NCBI RefSeq assembly: GCF_016597725.1 | Contig: NZ_VCGY01000006.1 | Location: forward strand, 1 to 64,000 | From: Marinobacter sp. 1-4A | Lineage (GTDB): Bacteria; Pseudomonadota; Gammaproteobacteria; Pseudomonadales; Oleiphilaceae | Length of the DNA: 64,000 nt | Direction of reading: 5' to 3' | In this document: piece after piece, positions 40,005 through 49,450 of the stretch | How positions within the stretch are numbered: the stretch's first letter is position 1 | How the letters are laid out: every line of letters begins with the position of its first letter | Position numbers and translations under genes: made by a program | The notes under the pieces: model-generated | The model's database searches: none | Told to the model about the DNA's origin: nothing | What the model saw: only the letters and a program-made list of their open reading frames with translations

Positions 40005-40626
40005 GCTGAAAACGAGCCCAATCCTGCGGCTCATCCACATCCCAACGGGGCTCCAGCAAACCAACGCTGAGCCCCCTTTTTTTGATTTGCTCGCAGGTTT
40101 GTTCCAGAGCGCTATCGGTACCCCATGCAACACCATCGAGCATGTACGGAATCACCCGACGAGCACCGATGAGCACATAACCACCGTCGTCTGACGGGCC
40201 CAACACCACATCACACTCTTCCAGACAAACCACGGCCTGCCGAACATAGCCCGGATCAACGGAGGGGCAATCACTGCCTACAATCAGTGCCAAACGGTGT
40301 GACTCCAACCCAGCTGCAAGGGCACTGAACATGCGATCACCCAGATTCACACCCTCCTGAATCCGCTGCTCTACGTCCCGCTGTTCAATGGCCTGCACAA
40401 CCTCTTGTGCAGCTTCCGGAACGGGCTCTAATTCCCTGTCCCACCAGAATTGCACAGCAAATCCGGACTCACTCAAGTTTTCCAGCACTGCAAGCGTGAG
40501 CGCCACGTGCGCACTCAGAGCGCCCGAAACACCCAGCGCCGGGATAAGGCGGGTTTTTACCCGGCCAGCTTCCGGCCATTTAGCGAATTGCATCACCACT
40601 GCATTAGCGGATTTAATCTTTGCCAT
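39991..40626 (-). CDS. DUF2064 / TIGR04282-type glycosyltransferase
   Basis: About 211 residues with VVMQFAKWPEAGRVKTRL at the N-terminus, LALIVGSDCPSVDPGYV and LGPSDDGGYVLIGAR. This is the GT-A-like pattern of TIGR04282 proteins, which usually pair with TIGR04283 proteins, as here. These families were named for arsenosugar biosynthesis; no arsenic genes are in the window, so the sugar acceptor is unknown. The ATG at 40626 overlaps the end of the upstream gene by 14 bp, suggesting coupling. Confidence 0.87.
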   Translation of the reverse strand: MAKIKSANAVVMQFAKWPEAGRVKTRLIPALGVSGALSAHVALTLAVLENLSESGFAVQFWWDRELEPVPEAAQEVVQAIEQRDVEQRIQEGVNLGDRMFSALAAGLESHRLALIVGSDCPSVDPGYVRQAVVCLEECDVVLGPSDDGGYVLIGARRVIPYMLDGVAWGTDSALEQTCEQIKKRGLSVGLLEPRWDVDEPQDWARFQLTLQ

Positions 40627-41332
40627 TGCGAACATCCGAACGATAAGCCTGGGCGAGATTTTCTGGCGATTCACCGCGCCAATAGCGCCAGCGCAAACGC
40701 CACATTAAAAAGATGGTGCGCCAAACGCCGCCCTGCTCCCAACGGCGGCTATCCGTTGTTACCGACTCTCGAATACAAAAGGGGCGGGATATCAACCCGA
40801 GCCTGCGAGTAAATTCAATGTCTTCCATAATAGGCAAAGGCTCAAACCCACCCAAAGCCTCAAACACTTCTCTGCGTACAAACAGCGCTTGATCTCCCGT
40901 GCAAATACCCGTTAATCGCGAACGCTGATTCATAAACCAGGCAATCACGCGGAACAGCGCACCTCGGCCGCTCAGGCGCACATCAAAACGCCCCCAAGCT
41001 TTATCGCTGAGAACAAACTTACCCAGCTCGCTCAATGCACTCGAAGGAAGCCGGGTATCCGCGTGTAAAAACAGCAGCAGGTTGCCTTGCGCTGGTGGCC
41101 GAGCCACAGACGCGCCAGCATTCATTTGAACGGCCCTACCCTTCTCCGATTGAACCACCCGGTCCGCAAGAGGCTGCGCCAGTTTGGCCGTGCCATCGGT
41201 GCTGCCAGCATCCACAACGATAAGCTCATGGCCAGCAGCACGTAACGGCTGCAGCGCTTCAAGCGTTGCCACAATGCTAGCTGACTCCATCCAGACAGGC
41301 ACTATGACGCTTAACGAAAAGAGTTCAGACAA
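40613..41332 (-). CDS. TIGR04283-type family 2 glycosyltransferase
   Basis: About 239 residues of GT-A fold: LSVIVPVWMESASIVATL, ELIVVDAGSTDGTAKLA, FLHADTRLPSSAL (DxD-like), and GDQALFVRREVFEALGGF with MEDIEFTRRL. A TTG at 41332 is preferred because GGGAG lies 6 nt upstream and family members begin just before the SVIVP block. A GTG at 41368 is the alternative. It is co-transcribed with the DUF2064 partner. Confidence 0.87.
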   Translation of the reverse strand: MSELFSLSVIVPVWMESASIVATLEALQPLRAAGHELIVVDAGSTDGTAKLAQPLADRVVQSEKGRAVQMNAGASVARPPAQGNLLLFLHADTRLPSSALSELGKFVLSDKAWGRFDVRLSGRGALFRVIAWFMNQRSRLTGICTGDQALFVRREVFEALGGFEPLPIMEDIEFTRRLGLISRPFCIRESVTTDSRRWEQGGVWRTIFLMWRLRWRYWRGESPENLAQAYRSDVRNGKD

Positions 41333-41418
41333 ACGGCACTCCCAAACAAACAGAAAACACGGCAACACCTTGAGCCATAAGCTTCAGGCCGTTATCATAC
41401 CGACCTTCTAAAAGAAGC

Positions 41419-41495
41419 GCCTCCGTAGCTCATCTGGATAGAGCGTCCCCCTCCTAAGGGGAAGGTAGCAGGTTCGAGTCCTGCCGGGGGTACCA
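41419..41495 (+). tRNA. tRNA-Arg (anticodon CCT)
   Basis: The sequence folds as a full cloverleaf, with anticodon stem TCCCC/GGGGA around loop CTCCTAA (anticodon CCT), T-arm GCAGGTTCGAGTCCTGC and an encoded CCA end. It decodes AGG. The 3' end (41474-41494) recurs imperfectly at 49181-49198 and 51201-51221, marking it as an integration target. Confidence 0.95.
41474..41494 (+). repeat. Attachment-site-like core, copy 1 (tRNA 3' end)
   Basis: The 21-nt 3' segment of tRNA-Arg (TCGAGTCCTGCCGG then GGGTACC) is the reference copy. Tyrosine recombinases commonly integrate at such tRNA ends, leaving the gene intact. Confidence 0.7.
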
Positions 41496-41694
41496 GTTAG
41501 CTTTCAATACCAATCTAAGCCCCATCAAAATCCCCTATTTTCAAAAGCGTTACAAAAGTCGAGCATCTCTATCGATCCATAATATTCCGCACCAGCGCGC
41601 ATCACGGGGCTTCCAACAGAATCTGCTTTGCAAACCGTAGCGCAATTTATGGCATTATGCTGGTTCAACTCAGTCTAAACCAAGGATCGGGCGC

Positions 41695-44600
41695 GTGACT
41701 CTATCTATCGATGCCGATGTAGCTCCAACATTTTCTTTGGCGGCTCAACAAAATGCATACCCTCTGCTAAAACGAGTGTTAATCACACACCCTGAGGCTG
41801 TGGGGTCCAGCACTAAAAAGGTTAAGGACATACGCGTCCGGCTATCCTGCACCCCTCAATACGTTGAGACTGAGGAATGGTTAATAGATCGCCTTGAGTC
41901 CGGTCAGTCCGTCAGACTGCAAGATCGACCACTGAAACCCAACTATGAAAAGTTGAGTGGATTAACTGAAGAGGTGTTGGTTCAGCTGCTATTTTCGGTG
42001 TCGTATGTAGATAACAATGGGCAAAGCCAAGAGCTATTTGAAAATCATCAGGTGAGTTTTCTGCCTGCTGACTACTGGGGTGGAGAGTCCAGACAGGCAG
42101 AGCTGCTTGCTGCCTTTGTTCAACCAAACGTGCATACCGTAGAGGCAATCACCAGTCGTGTTGCGCAAGGCTTAAGAAATGCAGAGCAAAACAGCGCGAT
42201 TGATGGGTATCAGTCTAACACGCGAGAGCGCCCCTTCCTGTTCGGCTCAGCCCTTTGGTCGACTCTCTTCAATGAACGACTGATGTACCTTACACCGCCG
42301 AATGGATGGGCAAAGATTGGGCAACGTATCCGCTCTGCTAGCGACATTCTTGAGCATAAAACAGCCGCATGTCTCGATACCTCAGCGCTCTTTGCCAGTT
42401 GCCTCGAAAATATGGGACTGAATCCAGTGATCGCACTAACCAAGACTCACGCTTTCGCTGGCTTTTGGTTGATCGATGAATGCTTCCCTATTCTCACGAA
42501 CGATGACCCGATCGATTTGCGTAAGCGCATGGATACGGCTGATATCGTGATGTTTGAGACCACGCTCGTTACAAATGACACTCCGGTCACTTTCAAGCAG
42601 GCAATTGAACGTGCCAAGACATTGCTCGAAGAAGATCGCGAATCCGAATTCGTCATGCTGATCGATATTAAGCAAGCACGGGCAAGGCGTGTGAAGCCGC
42701 TTGGAATAGTTGAAGATAAATCAACATATAGCACTGCGTTGAGCGAAGGCGGAAAGACATCATTTGCGCTCGGGATAGATGCACCACCGCCACTTCCGCC
42801 AGTTCGAGGCGATGAGCGGTTGATAGAGGATACGCCAGATACCCGCGTGGATATGTGGCAGCGAAAACTGCTGGACCTCACGAAAAGGAACCCTCTACTA
42901 AACATAAAAAGCTCTGCATTAAAGCTATTCTGCCCGAATCTACCAACTCTTGAAGATATGTTGGCGGGCGATGAGGTATTTAGCTTTGTATCAGCGGAAG
43001 AGACCCCTTTAGTTAACAATGAACGAAGCACAGAAGCGTTCCGTTTGAGCACAGGTGCCGACTTACACCGCGAGTTCGCGCTGCAGCAACTCAACAATAA
43101 AAAGCTAATTATTAACGATACAGCTAAGCGAAAAGACACCAAATTGGTCGAGTTATTGCGCAAAGCCAAGAACGATCTTGAAGAAGGTGGCAGTAATACC
43201 CTATTTCTCGCACTGGGCATGTTGCGCTGGAAAGAAATGCCCGAAAGCGATAAATCATACCGCGCTCCATTGATCCTGCTGCCGGTAAAACTGGAACGCC
43301 GCAGCGCCCAAGCCCCCGTCAAGATGCGCCAGCTACAGGGTGAAGAGCCCATTTTCAACCTTACGCTCATCGAGATGCTACAGACAGACTACGATATCAA
43401 TTTGGATTCTTTGCGCCACGGTCTTCCTGAAGATGAATCTGGAGTGGATGTTGCAGGCATTTGGAATATTGTTCGCGCTGCCATTAAAGAGCAGCCTGGG
43501 TTCATTGTGGTGGAGGAGATTGTTCTTGGCTCCTTCTCATTTGCAAAGTACTTGATGTGGAAGGATCTCAGAGATCGCACTGAACTTCTCAAGCAGAGCC
43601 CATTTGTCGAACACTTGGTTGACCGCCCTTCTGCAGCTTATCAACAAGAAACTCATTTCATCGAGCGCGATCAGGTTGATGAGAAGATAAAACCGGTATC
43701 TTTCTACGCGCCACTCAATTGTGATTCATCTCAGATGGTTGCTGTAGAAGCTTCAAGCCACCCGCAAGATTTTGTGCTTGAAGGACCACCCGGAACCGGC
43801 AAATCGGAGACGATTGCTAATATCATTTGTCACAACCTCGCGCTGGGACGAAAGGTGCTGTTCGTGGCTGAGAAGATGGCTGCGTTACAGGTCGTCTATC
43901 GCAGGATGGAAAAGGTCGGGTTGGCACACCTTTGCTTGGAGTTACACTCCAATAAAGCCAATAAAAAATCCGTTCTGGACCAACTGGGAGCTGCTTGGTC
44001 TCATCGTGAATCAGAAACCCAGACCGATTGGATAAGTAAAGCGCAAAAGCTTGAGGATGTTCGCGAGGGTTTGAACAAGTATGTCGCTGAGCTCCACCGT
44101 CAGCACTCGCTTGGCATTTCTGCTCGTGACGCAATGGCGCGCGTTGTTCGCTTTCAACATGAGCACCCGCTACGGCTCTCATGGAGTTCGGATCTATCGC
44201 AAGCCCCCGTCAAATCACGCGCGGATCTCGACGGGTATTTAGAAGCCGCCCGTGATCTTGGTATTGCCTTTGAAGATATCGAAAGCCTCGATCCGAATAG
44301 CTTCGCTCCTGTCACTCAAATCGAATTCTCAAATCAGTGGCAAACAAATGTCGTTTCACTCGCCAACCGATTGGAAATCGCGGCCAAACGGGCGCGTTCG
44401 AGTGCCGAGGTATTGCTCTCGACAACAGGCTCGCAAGTGGATCACATTTCAGCTCGCACGGTTTCCCAGTTAGCGAGCCTAAAAGCACTTTGTGATTTAG
44501 CTATGACGGGAGAGGTGGATTTCGCATTACAGAGTGGCGGCCCAAGCCGGGTCAAGGCCCTGACAGAAGGTGTTGTATTGCATCGGCAGCTCCATGAGCA

Positions 44601-46953
44601 GATTGCTGCTTTCGGACATAATCTCAAGTGGACAATGCTGGAGGAACTTGATTGGGAGATATGGATTGCGCGACGAAATGAAGCGACTGGACTATTCGGC
44701 TTCTTTAAACGGTATAGCCTGCGCAAAACCATCAGAAAAGTTGGACTGGACAAAATCATTGATCTTTCAGCCCTTGATCTCGGGCTTGAAGCACGAGAAA
44801 CGCTCAAAAAATTGAAATCGGCCGTGTCAGATATCGACGGCACGCCGGCTTGGCCAGGAGTGGATGCAGATGCGGATAAGCTCGCCCTGACACTCGAAAA
44901 GGGCGAAAGGACAATCGCACTATTAAAAAGATTTGTTGGCGCTTTTTCAGATCCGGCCGGTGCTGTCATCGCACTCCGAAAACAGCTCGTTGATGGGCGA
45001 GACTTCCTATCCGAGGGCTCTCAGATCGTCCGTGCAGCAAATAGCTTGCATGAAGACTACCAGACATTTGCATCCTTGATAGGTAAAGCAGAAAAACTCA
45101 GTGTCACCGTCGATATAGCTTGTGAGCTGGCCAAGGTTGCCGCCGATTTCAGAGCCATTGGAGAGCAAGGCCAGCGGTTAAATCGGTGGAGCCGGTGGCT
45201 GGCAATGAAAAAGGCAGCTGCACGCTACGAACTCGAGCCTCTGTCGGCTGCGCTCGAGAGTCGAGCAATCTCCCCGAACGATTGTGAAAATAATGCGATG
45301 ACGGCGTTGTGCGTCTGGTTAGCCCCCAAGCTAATTGACCAGAGTCCAGCCCTTGTACAGTTTGCGGGTGCCTCTCATGAGTCGATGATCGAGCGATTCA
45401 GGGAGTTGGATGCCGACGTATCTGAAACAACCGCTGAGTATATCTTTGCAAAAACAGCCGGGAGCGTGCCGGATCGCAATGCACCAAACGCACCACCAGA
45501 GTACGGCGTTTTGGCGCGGGAGCTAACGAAAAAATCACGACACAAGCCAGTCAGGGCGCTGGTCAACGAAATGGGCAGCAGCCTCACAGATCTTGTGCCC
45601 TGTTTTATGATGTCACCACTGTCGGTGGCCCAATTCCTACCTGCAGATTTTGCGCTGTTTGATCTTGTTGTATTCGACGAGGCATCTCAAATTACGACAT
45701 GGGACGCTGTGGGCGCGATTGCCCGTGGAAAGAACGTAATTATAGTAGGAGATCCCAAACAGATGCCGCCCAGCAACACCTTTGGGCGCAAGGAAGAAGA
45801 GGATTCCGATGAAGGCGATCTTGAATCCATCCTTGACCAAGCACTCGCGGCACGTTTGCCGCATCTTCGGTTAACCGGACACTACCGCAGCCGCCATGAA
45901 ACGCTAATTGCGTTCTCGAATTCTCACTACTACGAGAATCAATTAACCACCTTCCCCTCGGCCGAAACGAAACAGAGCGCTGTAACCCTGCATCGTGTAA
46001 ATGGGGTCTATGCAAAGGGGCGCGGACAAACCAACTCAATTGAGGCTCAGGCCGTTGTGGGAGAGGTTGTTCGTCGACTGGAGCGCATGCTCATCGGTGT
46101 GGAGCAAACGAAATCCTTAGGTATCGTCACGATTAACTCCCAGCAGCAGCGTATGGTCGAGGACTTTCTCGACGAAGCTCGGCGGGAAAACCCCGCCCTA
46201 GAGCCGTTCTTTACTGCGACTGATACATTTGACCCCGTTTTCGTGAAGAATCTCGAGTCCGTGCAAGGAGACGAGCGGGATATAATCGTGCTTTCGTTGA
46301 CTTATGGCCCAACGGAGCCCGGTGGGCGCACCATGAGCATGAACTTCGGGCCACTGAATAAACAAGGTGGTGAGCGTCGCTTAAACGTCGCCGTGACTCG
46401 GGCTACCACCGAAGTGCTGGTTTTCTCAAGTTTCGATTCATCAATGGTGGATCTTTCCAGAACCAAAGCAACAGCGGTTGAACATCTCAAGAACTACCTG
46501 GAATTCGCGGAACGTGGCCCCATCGCTCTGGCCGAGTTTAGTACCGCAAATTATGGGATTGACCAGTTTGACTCCGATTTTGAACACGCTGTTGCTATGA
46601 ATCTCCGTGAGAAAGGCTGGAAAGTCCAGACTCAGGTCGGCGTATCAAAGTTCCGCGTTGATCTTGGAATCGTACATCCCGATAAACCGGGCGAATATCT
46701 TGCCGGTATCGAATGTGACGGTGCGACTTACCATAGCTCTCCTTCAGCCAGGGATCGCGATCGTGTTCGCCAGTTAATTCTTGAGAACTTGGGCTGGCGC
46801 ATCCTTCGTCTATGGTCAACGGACTACTTCCAGGACTCGGAATATGCCATGAAAAAGCTCCATGAAAATCTGGAGTTATTTCTCCAAACAGACCGGGAAA
46901 GGAACTCTATTCCAGAAGATGACGACCAATCTTTGAGTCACGATTCCCAATAA
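41695..46953 (+). CDS. Transglutaminase-like / DUF4011 / superfamily 1 helicase / Vsr-like nuclease fusion, candidate defence protein
   Basis: This is a 1752-residue multidomain protein. Residues ~1-310 end in a transglutaminase-like part (C226 in HKTAACLDTS, H252 in KTHAFAGFW). DUF4011 follows at ~378 (MWQRKLLDLTKRNPLLNIK). The helicase has Walker A GPPGTGKS at 697-704 and Walker B FDEASQ at 1327-1332, then PKQMPP, HYRSRHE and NVAVTRATTEV. The last ~130 residues resemble Vsr/DUF559 (REase_MTES_1575) nucleases, with ECDGATYHSS at ~1673. The start is GTG with AAGGA 9 nt upstream. Large DUF4011-helicase-nuclease proteins have been found as single-gene antiphage systems; membership here is inferred. 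It sits just inside the tRNA-Arg junction. Confidence 0.87.
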   Translation: MTLSIDADVAPTFSLAAQQNAYPLLKRVLITHPEAVGSSTKKVKDIRVRLSCTPQYVETEEWLIDRLESGQSVRLQDRPLKPNYEKLSGLTEEVLVQLLFSVSYVDNNGQSQELFENHQVSFLPADYWGGESRQAELLAAFVQPNVHTVEAITSRVAQGLRNAEQNSAIDGYQSNTRERPFLFGSALWSTLFNERLMYLTPPNGWAKIGQRIRSASDILEHKTAACLDTSALFASCLENMGLNPVIALTKTHAFAGFWLIDECFPILTNDDPIDLRKRMDTADIVMFETTLVTNDTPVTFKQAIERAKTLLEEDRESEFVMLIDIKQARARRVKPLGIVEDKSTYSTALSEGGKTSFALGIDAPPPLPPVRGDERLIEDTPDTRVDMWQRKLLDLTKRNPLLNIKSSALKLFCPNLPTLEDMLAGDEVFSFVSAEETPLVNNERSTEAFRLSTGADLHREFALQQLNNKKLIINDTAKRKDTKLVELLRKAKNDLEEGGSNTLFLALGMLRWKEMPESDKSYRAPLILLPVKLERRSAQAPVKMRQLQGEEPIFNLTLIEMLQTDYDINLDSLRHGLPEDESGVDVAGIWNIVRAAIKEQPGFIVVEEIVLGSFSFAKYLMWKDLRDRTELLKQSPFVEHLVDRPSAAYQQETHFIERDQVDEKIKPVSFYAPLNCDSSQMVAVEASSHPQDFVLEGPPGTGKSETIANIICHNLALGRKVLFVAEKMAALQVVYRRMEKVGLAHLCLELHSNKANKKSVLDQLGAAWSHRESETQTDWISKAQKLEDVREGLNKYVAELHRQHSLGISARDAMARVVRFQHEHPLRLSWSSDLSQAPVKSRADLDGYLEAARDLGIAFEDIESLDPNSFAPVTQIEFSNQWQTNVVSLANRLEIAAKRARSSAEVLLSTTGSQVDHISARTVSQLASLKALCDLAMTGEVDFALQSGGPSRVKALTEGVVLHRQLHEQIAAFGHNLKWTMLEELDWEIWIARRNEATGLFGFFKRYSLRKTIRKVGLDKIIDLSALDLGLEARETLKKLKSAVSDIDGTPAWPGVDADADKLALTLEKGERTIALLKRFVGAFSDPAGAVIALRKQLVDGRDFLSEGSQIVRAANSLHEDYQTFASLIGKAEKLSVTVDIACELAKVAADFRAIGEQGQRLNRWSRWLAMKKAAARYELEPLSAALESRAISPNDCENNAMTALCVWLAPKLIDQSPALVQFAGASHESMIERFRELDADVSETTAEYIFAKTAGSVPDRNAPNAPPEYGVLARELTKKSRHKPVRALVNEMGSSLTDLVPCFMMSPLSVAQFLPADFALFDLVVFDEASQITTWDAVGAIARGKNVIIVGDPKQMPPSNTFGRKEEEDSDEGDLESILDQALAARLPHLRLTGHYRSRHETLIAFSNSHYYENQLTTFPSAETKQSAVTLHRVNGVYAKGRGQTNSIEAQAVVGEVVRRLERMLIGVEQTKSLGIVTINSQQQRMVEDFLDEARRENPALEPFFTATDTFDPVFVKNLESVQGDERDIIVLSLTYGPTEPGGRTMSMNFGPLNKQGGERRLNVAVTRATTEVLVFSSFDSSMVDLSRTKATAVEHLKNYLEFAERGPIALAEFSTANYGIDQFDSDFEHAVAMNLREKGWKVQTQVGVSKFRVDLGIVHPDKPGEYLAGIECDGATYHSSPSARDRDRVRQLILENLGWRILRLWSTDYFQDSEYAMKKLHENLELFLQTDRERNSIPEDDDQSLSHDSQ

Positions 46954-46983
46954 AACCAATCAGTACCGATCACGGGAGACAGC

Positions 46984-47748
46984 ATGCGCAAGCGTCTGTA
47001 CAAGTATGTAGATGCAACAGCTTGGGGCCAAAAAGGGCTCTCCCCCTTTAACCTTGCAATATGTATTCTCATCGTTGTGTCAGTCTTTCTCGCAGTCATT
47101 GAGACCGAACGCCCGATCAGAGACGCCTACCCTGCACTCTTCGTTCTATCAGAGAAATTGTTTTTCGTACTGTTTTTCGTTGAGTATTGCCTCCGGGTTT
47201 ACGTCGCTCCGGAAAACCCAAAATTCTCTGGTGCGTTCGGGCGGCTCCGCTACATAAAATCCGGGTGGGCCATTTTCGATTTACTGGCATTAATATCGTT
47301 CATCGCACCGTTTGTCTCCAACTCCTTGGCTTTCTATATCAGACTGACTCGCATTATCAGAATACTTCGAGTATCTCGACTCGGACGCTTCACACAGGCT
47401 TGGAACTTGCTTTGGGCAGCTACAGCCAGACGCAAGTTCGAACTGCTCATGAGCGCAACCATCGCCTTCATTTTGCTGCTAATCTCCAGCGCCTTTCTTT
47501 ATCTGTTCGAAGCTGACCTGCAGCCGAAGGATTTTGGAAGCATCCCCAGGGCTCTATGGTGGAGCGTGGCCACATTAACAACGGTAGGGTATGGAGACGT
47601 TACACCAATCACTGCTGCCGGTAAGTTTTTTGCCAGCCTAACAGCCATTTCAGGTATCGGTATTGTGGCTATGCCGACCGGGATACTTGCTGCTGCTTTT
47701 AGTGATGCTTTCCAAGCACGACAGGGCGTAGATCAAAACAAGGAGTAA
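46984..47748 (+). CDS. Voltage-gated-type ion channel, probably potassium
   Basis: The 254-residue membrane protein has the six-helix voltage-gated layout. An S4-like helix carries arginines every third residue (FYIRLTRIIRILRVSRLGRF), and the selectivity filter TTVGYGD ends at D205. Between them are S5 (LLMSATIAFILLLISSAFLYLF) and the pore helix (ALWWSVATLTT). GGAG lies 5-8 nt before the ATG. It starts 30 bp after the giant helicase, so the two are likely one transcript. A role in membrane depolarisation linked to defence is an inference. Confidence 0.88.
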   Translation: MRKRLYKYVDATAWGQKGLSPFNLAICILIVVSVFLAVIETERPIRDAYPALFVLSEKLFFVLFFVEYCLRVYVAPENPKFSGAFGRLRYIKSGWAIFDLLALISFIAPFVSNSLAFYIRLTRIIRILRVSRLGRFTQAWNLLWAATARRKFELLMSATIAFILLLISSAFLYLFEADLQPKDFGSIPRALWWSVATLTTVGYGDVTPITAAGKFFASLTAISGIGIVAMPTGILAAAFSDAFQARQGVDQNKE

Positions 47749-47751
47749 CTC

Positions 47752-48926
47752 ATGGCGCTTTGATTTCAGCGTCGTATTAAAACTGCCCTCGGTATTCGCC
47801 TGAACGTCAGCAAAGGAGGGGTCGGTCTTTCTGCAGGGCCGAGAGGTGCATCAGTAAGCGTGGGTCGCCGTGGTGTATATGGGAACGTGGGTGTCTCAGG
47901 CACGGGACTGAGCGTCCGAGAGAAGCTGAACAAGGGCCAGAAAAGTAACACTACTAAAATGAAAGGGTCTCAAGGCGGACATGGCAATTTACAAATCAGC
48001 GTTGATGATGATGGCCGAGTGATCCTGTTACACCCTTCCGGGGAGCCTCTCAGCACCAGGGAGACCTCAGCAGTTAGAAGACAGGCTGGCGGGGCAATCA
48101 GAGCGTTCATGGAGGAGGTCTGTGAACGTCGCAATGAGATGCTCCGGTCAATCACCACTTTCCATCATCACATCCCGAAGCCCACGAAAGACCCCGAATA
48201 CACCCCGTCACTTTTCCGGATACCCGACCAACGCCCGGCCTGCTTGCCAAACTCTGGGCGCTTATTTCCACTCCTTTTCGCCGAAAGCTTGATGGTGTGC
48301 ACGATGAGTGGCTCTGTGTCAAAGCTGCACATGATAAACGTTAACAAGAACGCAAGACTCTCGAAGAGACCTTAGTCCTCTCTGATATAGATGCCATGGA
48401 GCACGTGCTTGACACATATCTTGGAGGTATAGAGTGGCCCACGGAGCCCGCCATTGATTTTGATATTGGCGATAACAACACAACCCTCGCTCTCGACATC
48501 AAATTCCCTAATGAAGACGAGATATCTGATAAAGAGTGGTCTGTCCCGGCCACCCAATACAAGCTCACCCCGAAGAAAGTGAGTGCAACCAAAATGAAGC
48601 AAATCTACCGGGACTATATTCACTCGATCATGATGAGAGTCGCCGGAGAGATCTTCGCACACCTCCCCTCGGTGGAGCATGTGCTGATTTCGGGATACCG
48701 AGAGGTCATCAATTCATCGAATGGTCACTCAGAAGACCAGTACATCATCAGCGCCATAATGCATCGGGACCAATGGGCCTCTATAGACTTCGCGAGGCTC
48801 CGGCAGATCGACCCCACAGAAGTCGTCACAAGCCATATCCTTACGCGATCAATGACTAAGACGGGGGTTTTCAAAGAGATCTCACCTTTTTCACCCAGCG
48901 ACCTTGAAGAACGTAGCGGGGCTTAA
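47752..48926 (+). pseudogene. DUF4236-containing gene with three disabling lesions
   Basis: The ATG at 47752 opens a DUF4236 start (MAL, stop, FQRRIKTALGIRLNVSKGG), continuing GVYGNVGVSGTGLS. It is broken three times. TGA at 47761 is codon 4, one base from CGA. One T is missing in the T run at 48212-48215; restoring it continues into PDTRPTPGLLAKLWALIS. TAA lies at 48342. The frame then continues open to 48926 (HVLDTYLGGIEW to SDLEERSGA). The whole therefore reads as one former gene of ~390 codons. A shortened product from an internal start cannot be excluded. It follows the channel gene by 3 bp. Confidence 0.8.
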
Positions 48927-49450
48927 GATTATCCCAGTACTTCATGGAGGGGTACGGGGGTTATGAGCGCAACGTCCTCCACTCAGATCGGGGCCGGAGG
49001 GGGGGGGCAAAAATGATTCCTGAATTATTCACTAATACGAGATTGTTGCCATCTTGGCCTGAGGACTGAAAGGGCTCACTTGCGTTACAAACTGTCATAC
49101 ACAGTGTGATACATTCACATCAAACAGTCACCGTGAACGCGTTTATATCTGAAGGTTAAGCAGGACCGGAGAGTAAACCAAGTCCTGCCGAGGGTACCGG
49201 CCGCCCCTGCCCTGCTTATTCCAAACGCATACTACCTTCTGTCTGCCAAAGACTTACAAACAAAAGTTCGCTCCAAACCCGCGTTACCCGCTATAGTTTG
49301 CGGCGCTTTCGAGGATACCAATCAGTTCCTTCGCACGGCTACCGCTTCGATGCGTTACAGATACACAGTTGAACAACCGCAGACTTGAGTGCACTATTTC
49401 AACGGTCACACATAGTGCCCACGGAAGTATTATGTCTTTCAGAGAAACTG
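48927..49450. other. Cassette junction region
   Basis: This 524-bp region lies between the DUF4236 pseudogene and darT. It contains a run of nine G (48999-49007) and the second attachment-like site (49181-49198), and it must carry the darT promoter. I see no gene. An open frame upstream of darT (from 49385) starts at TTG and has no family support. Confidence 0.65.
49181..49198 (+). repeat. Attachment-site-like core, copy 2
   Basis: AGTCCTGCCGAGGGTACC matches the tRNA-Arg 3' end (41477-41494) at 17 of 18 positions, in the same orientation. It marks the boundary between the helicase/channel cassette and the darTG cassette. Confidence 0.72.

Noticed and set aside
48999-49007. Run of nine G
   Set aside because: It is a homopolymer in non-coding DNA; possible sequencing uncertainty, with no structural meaning shown.
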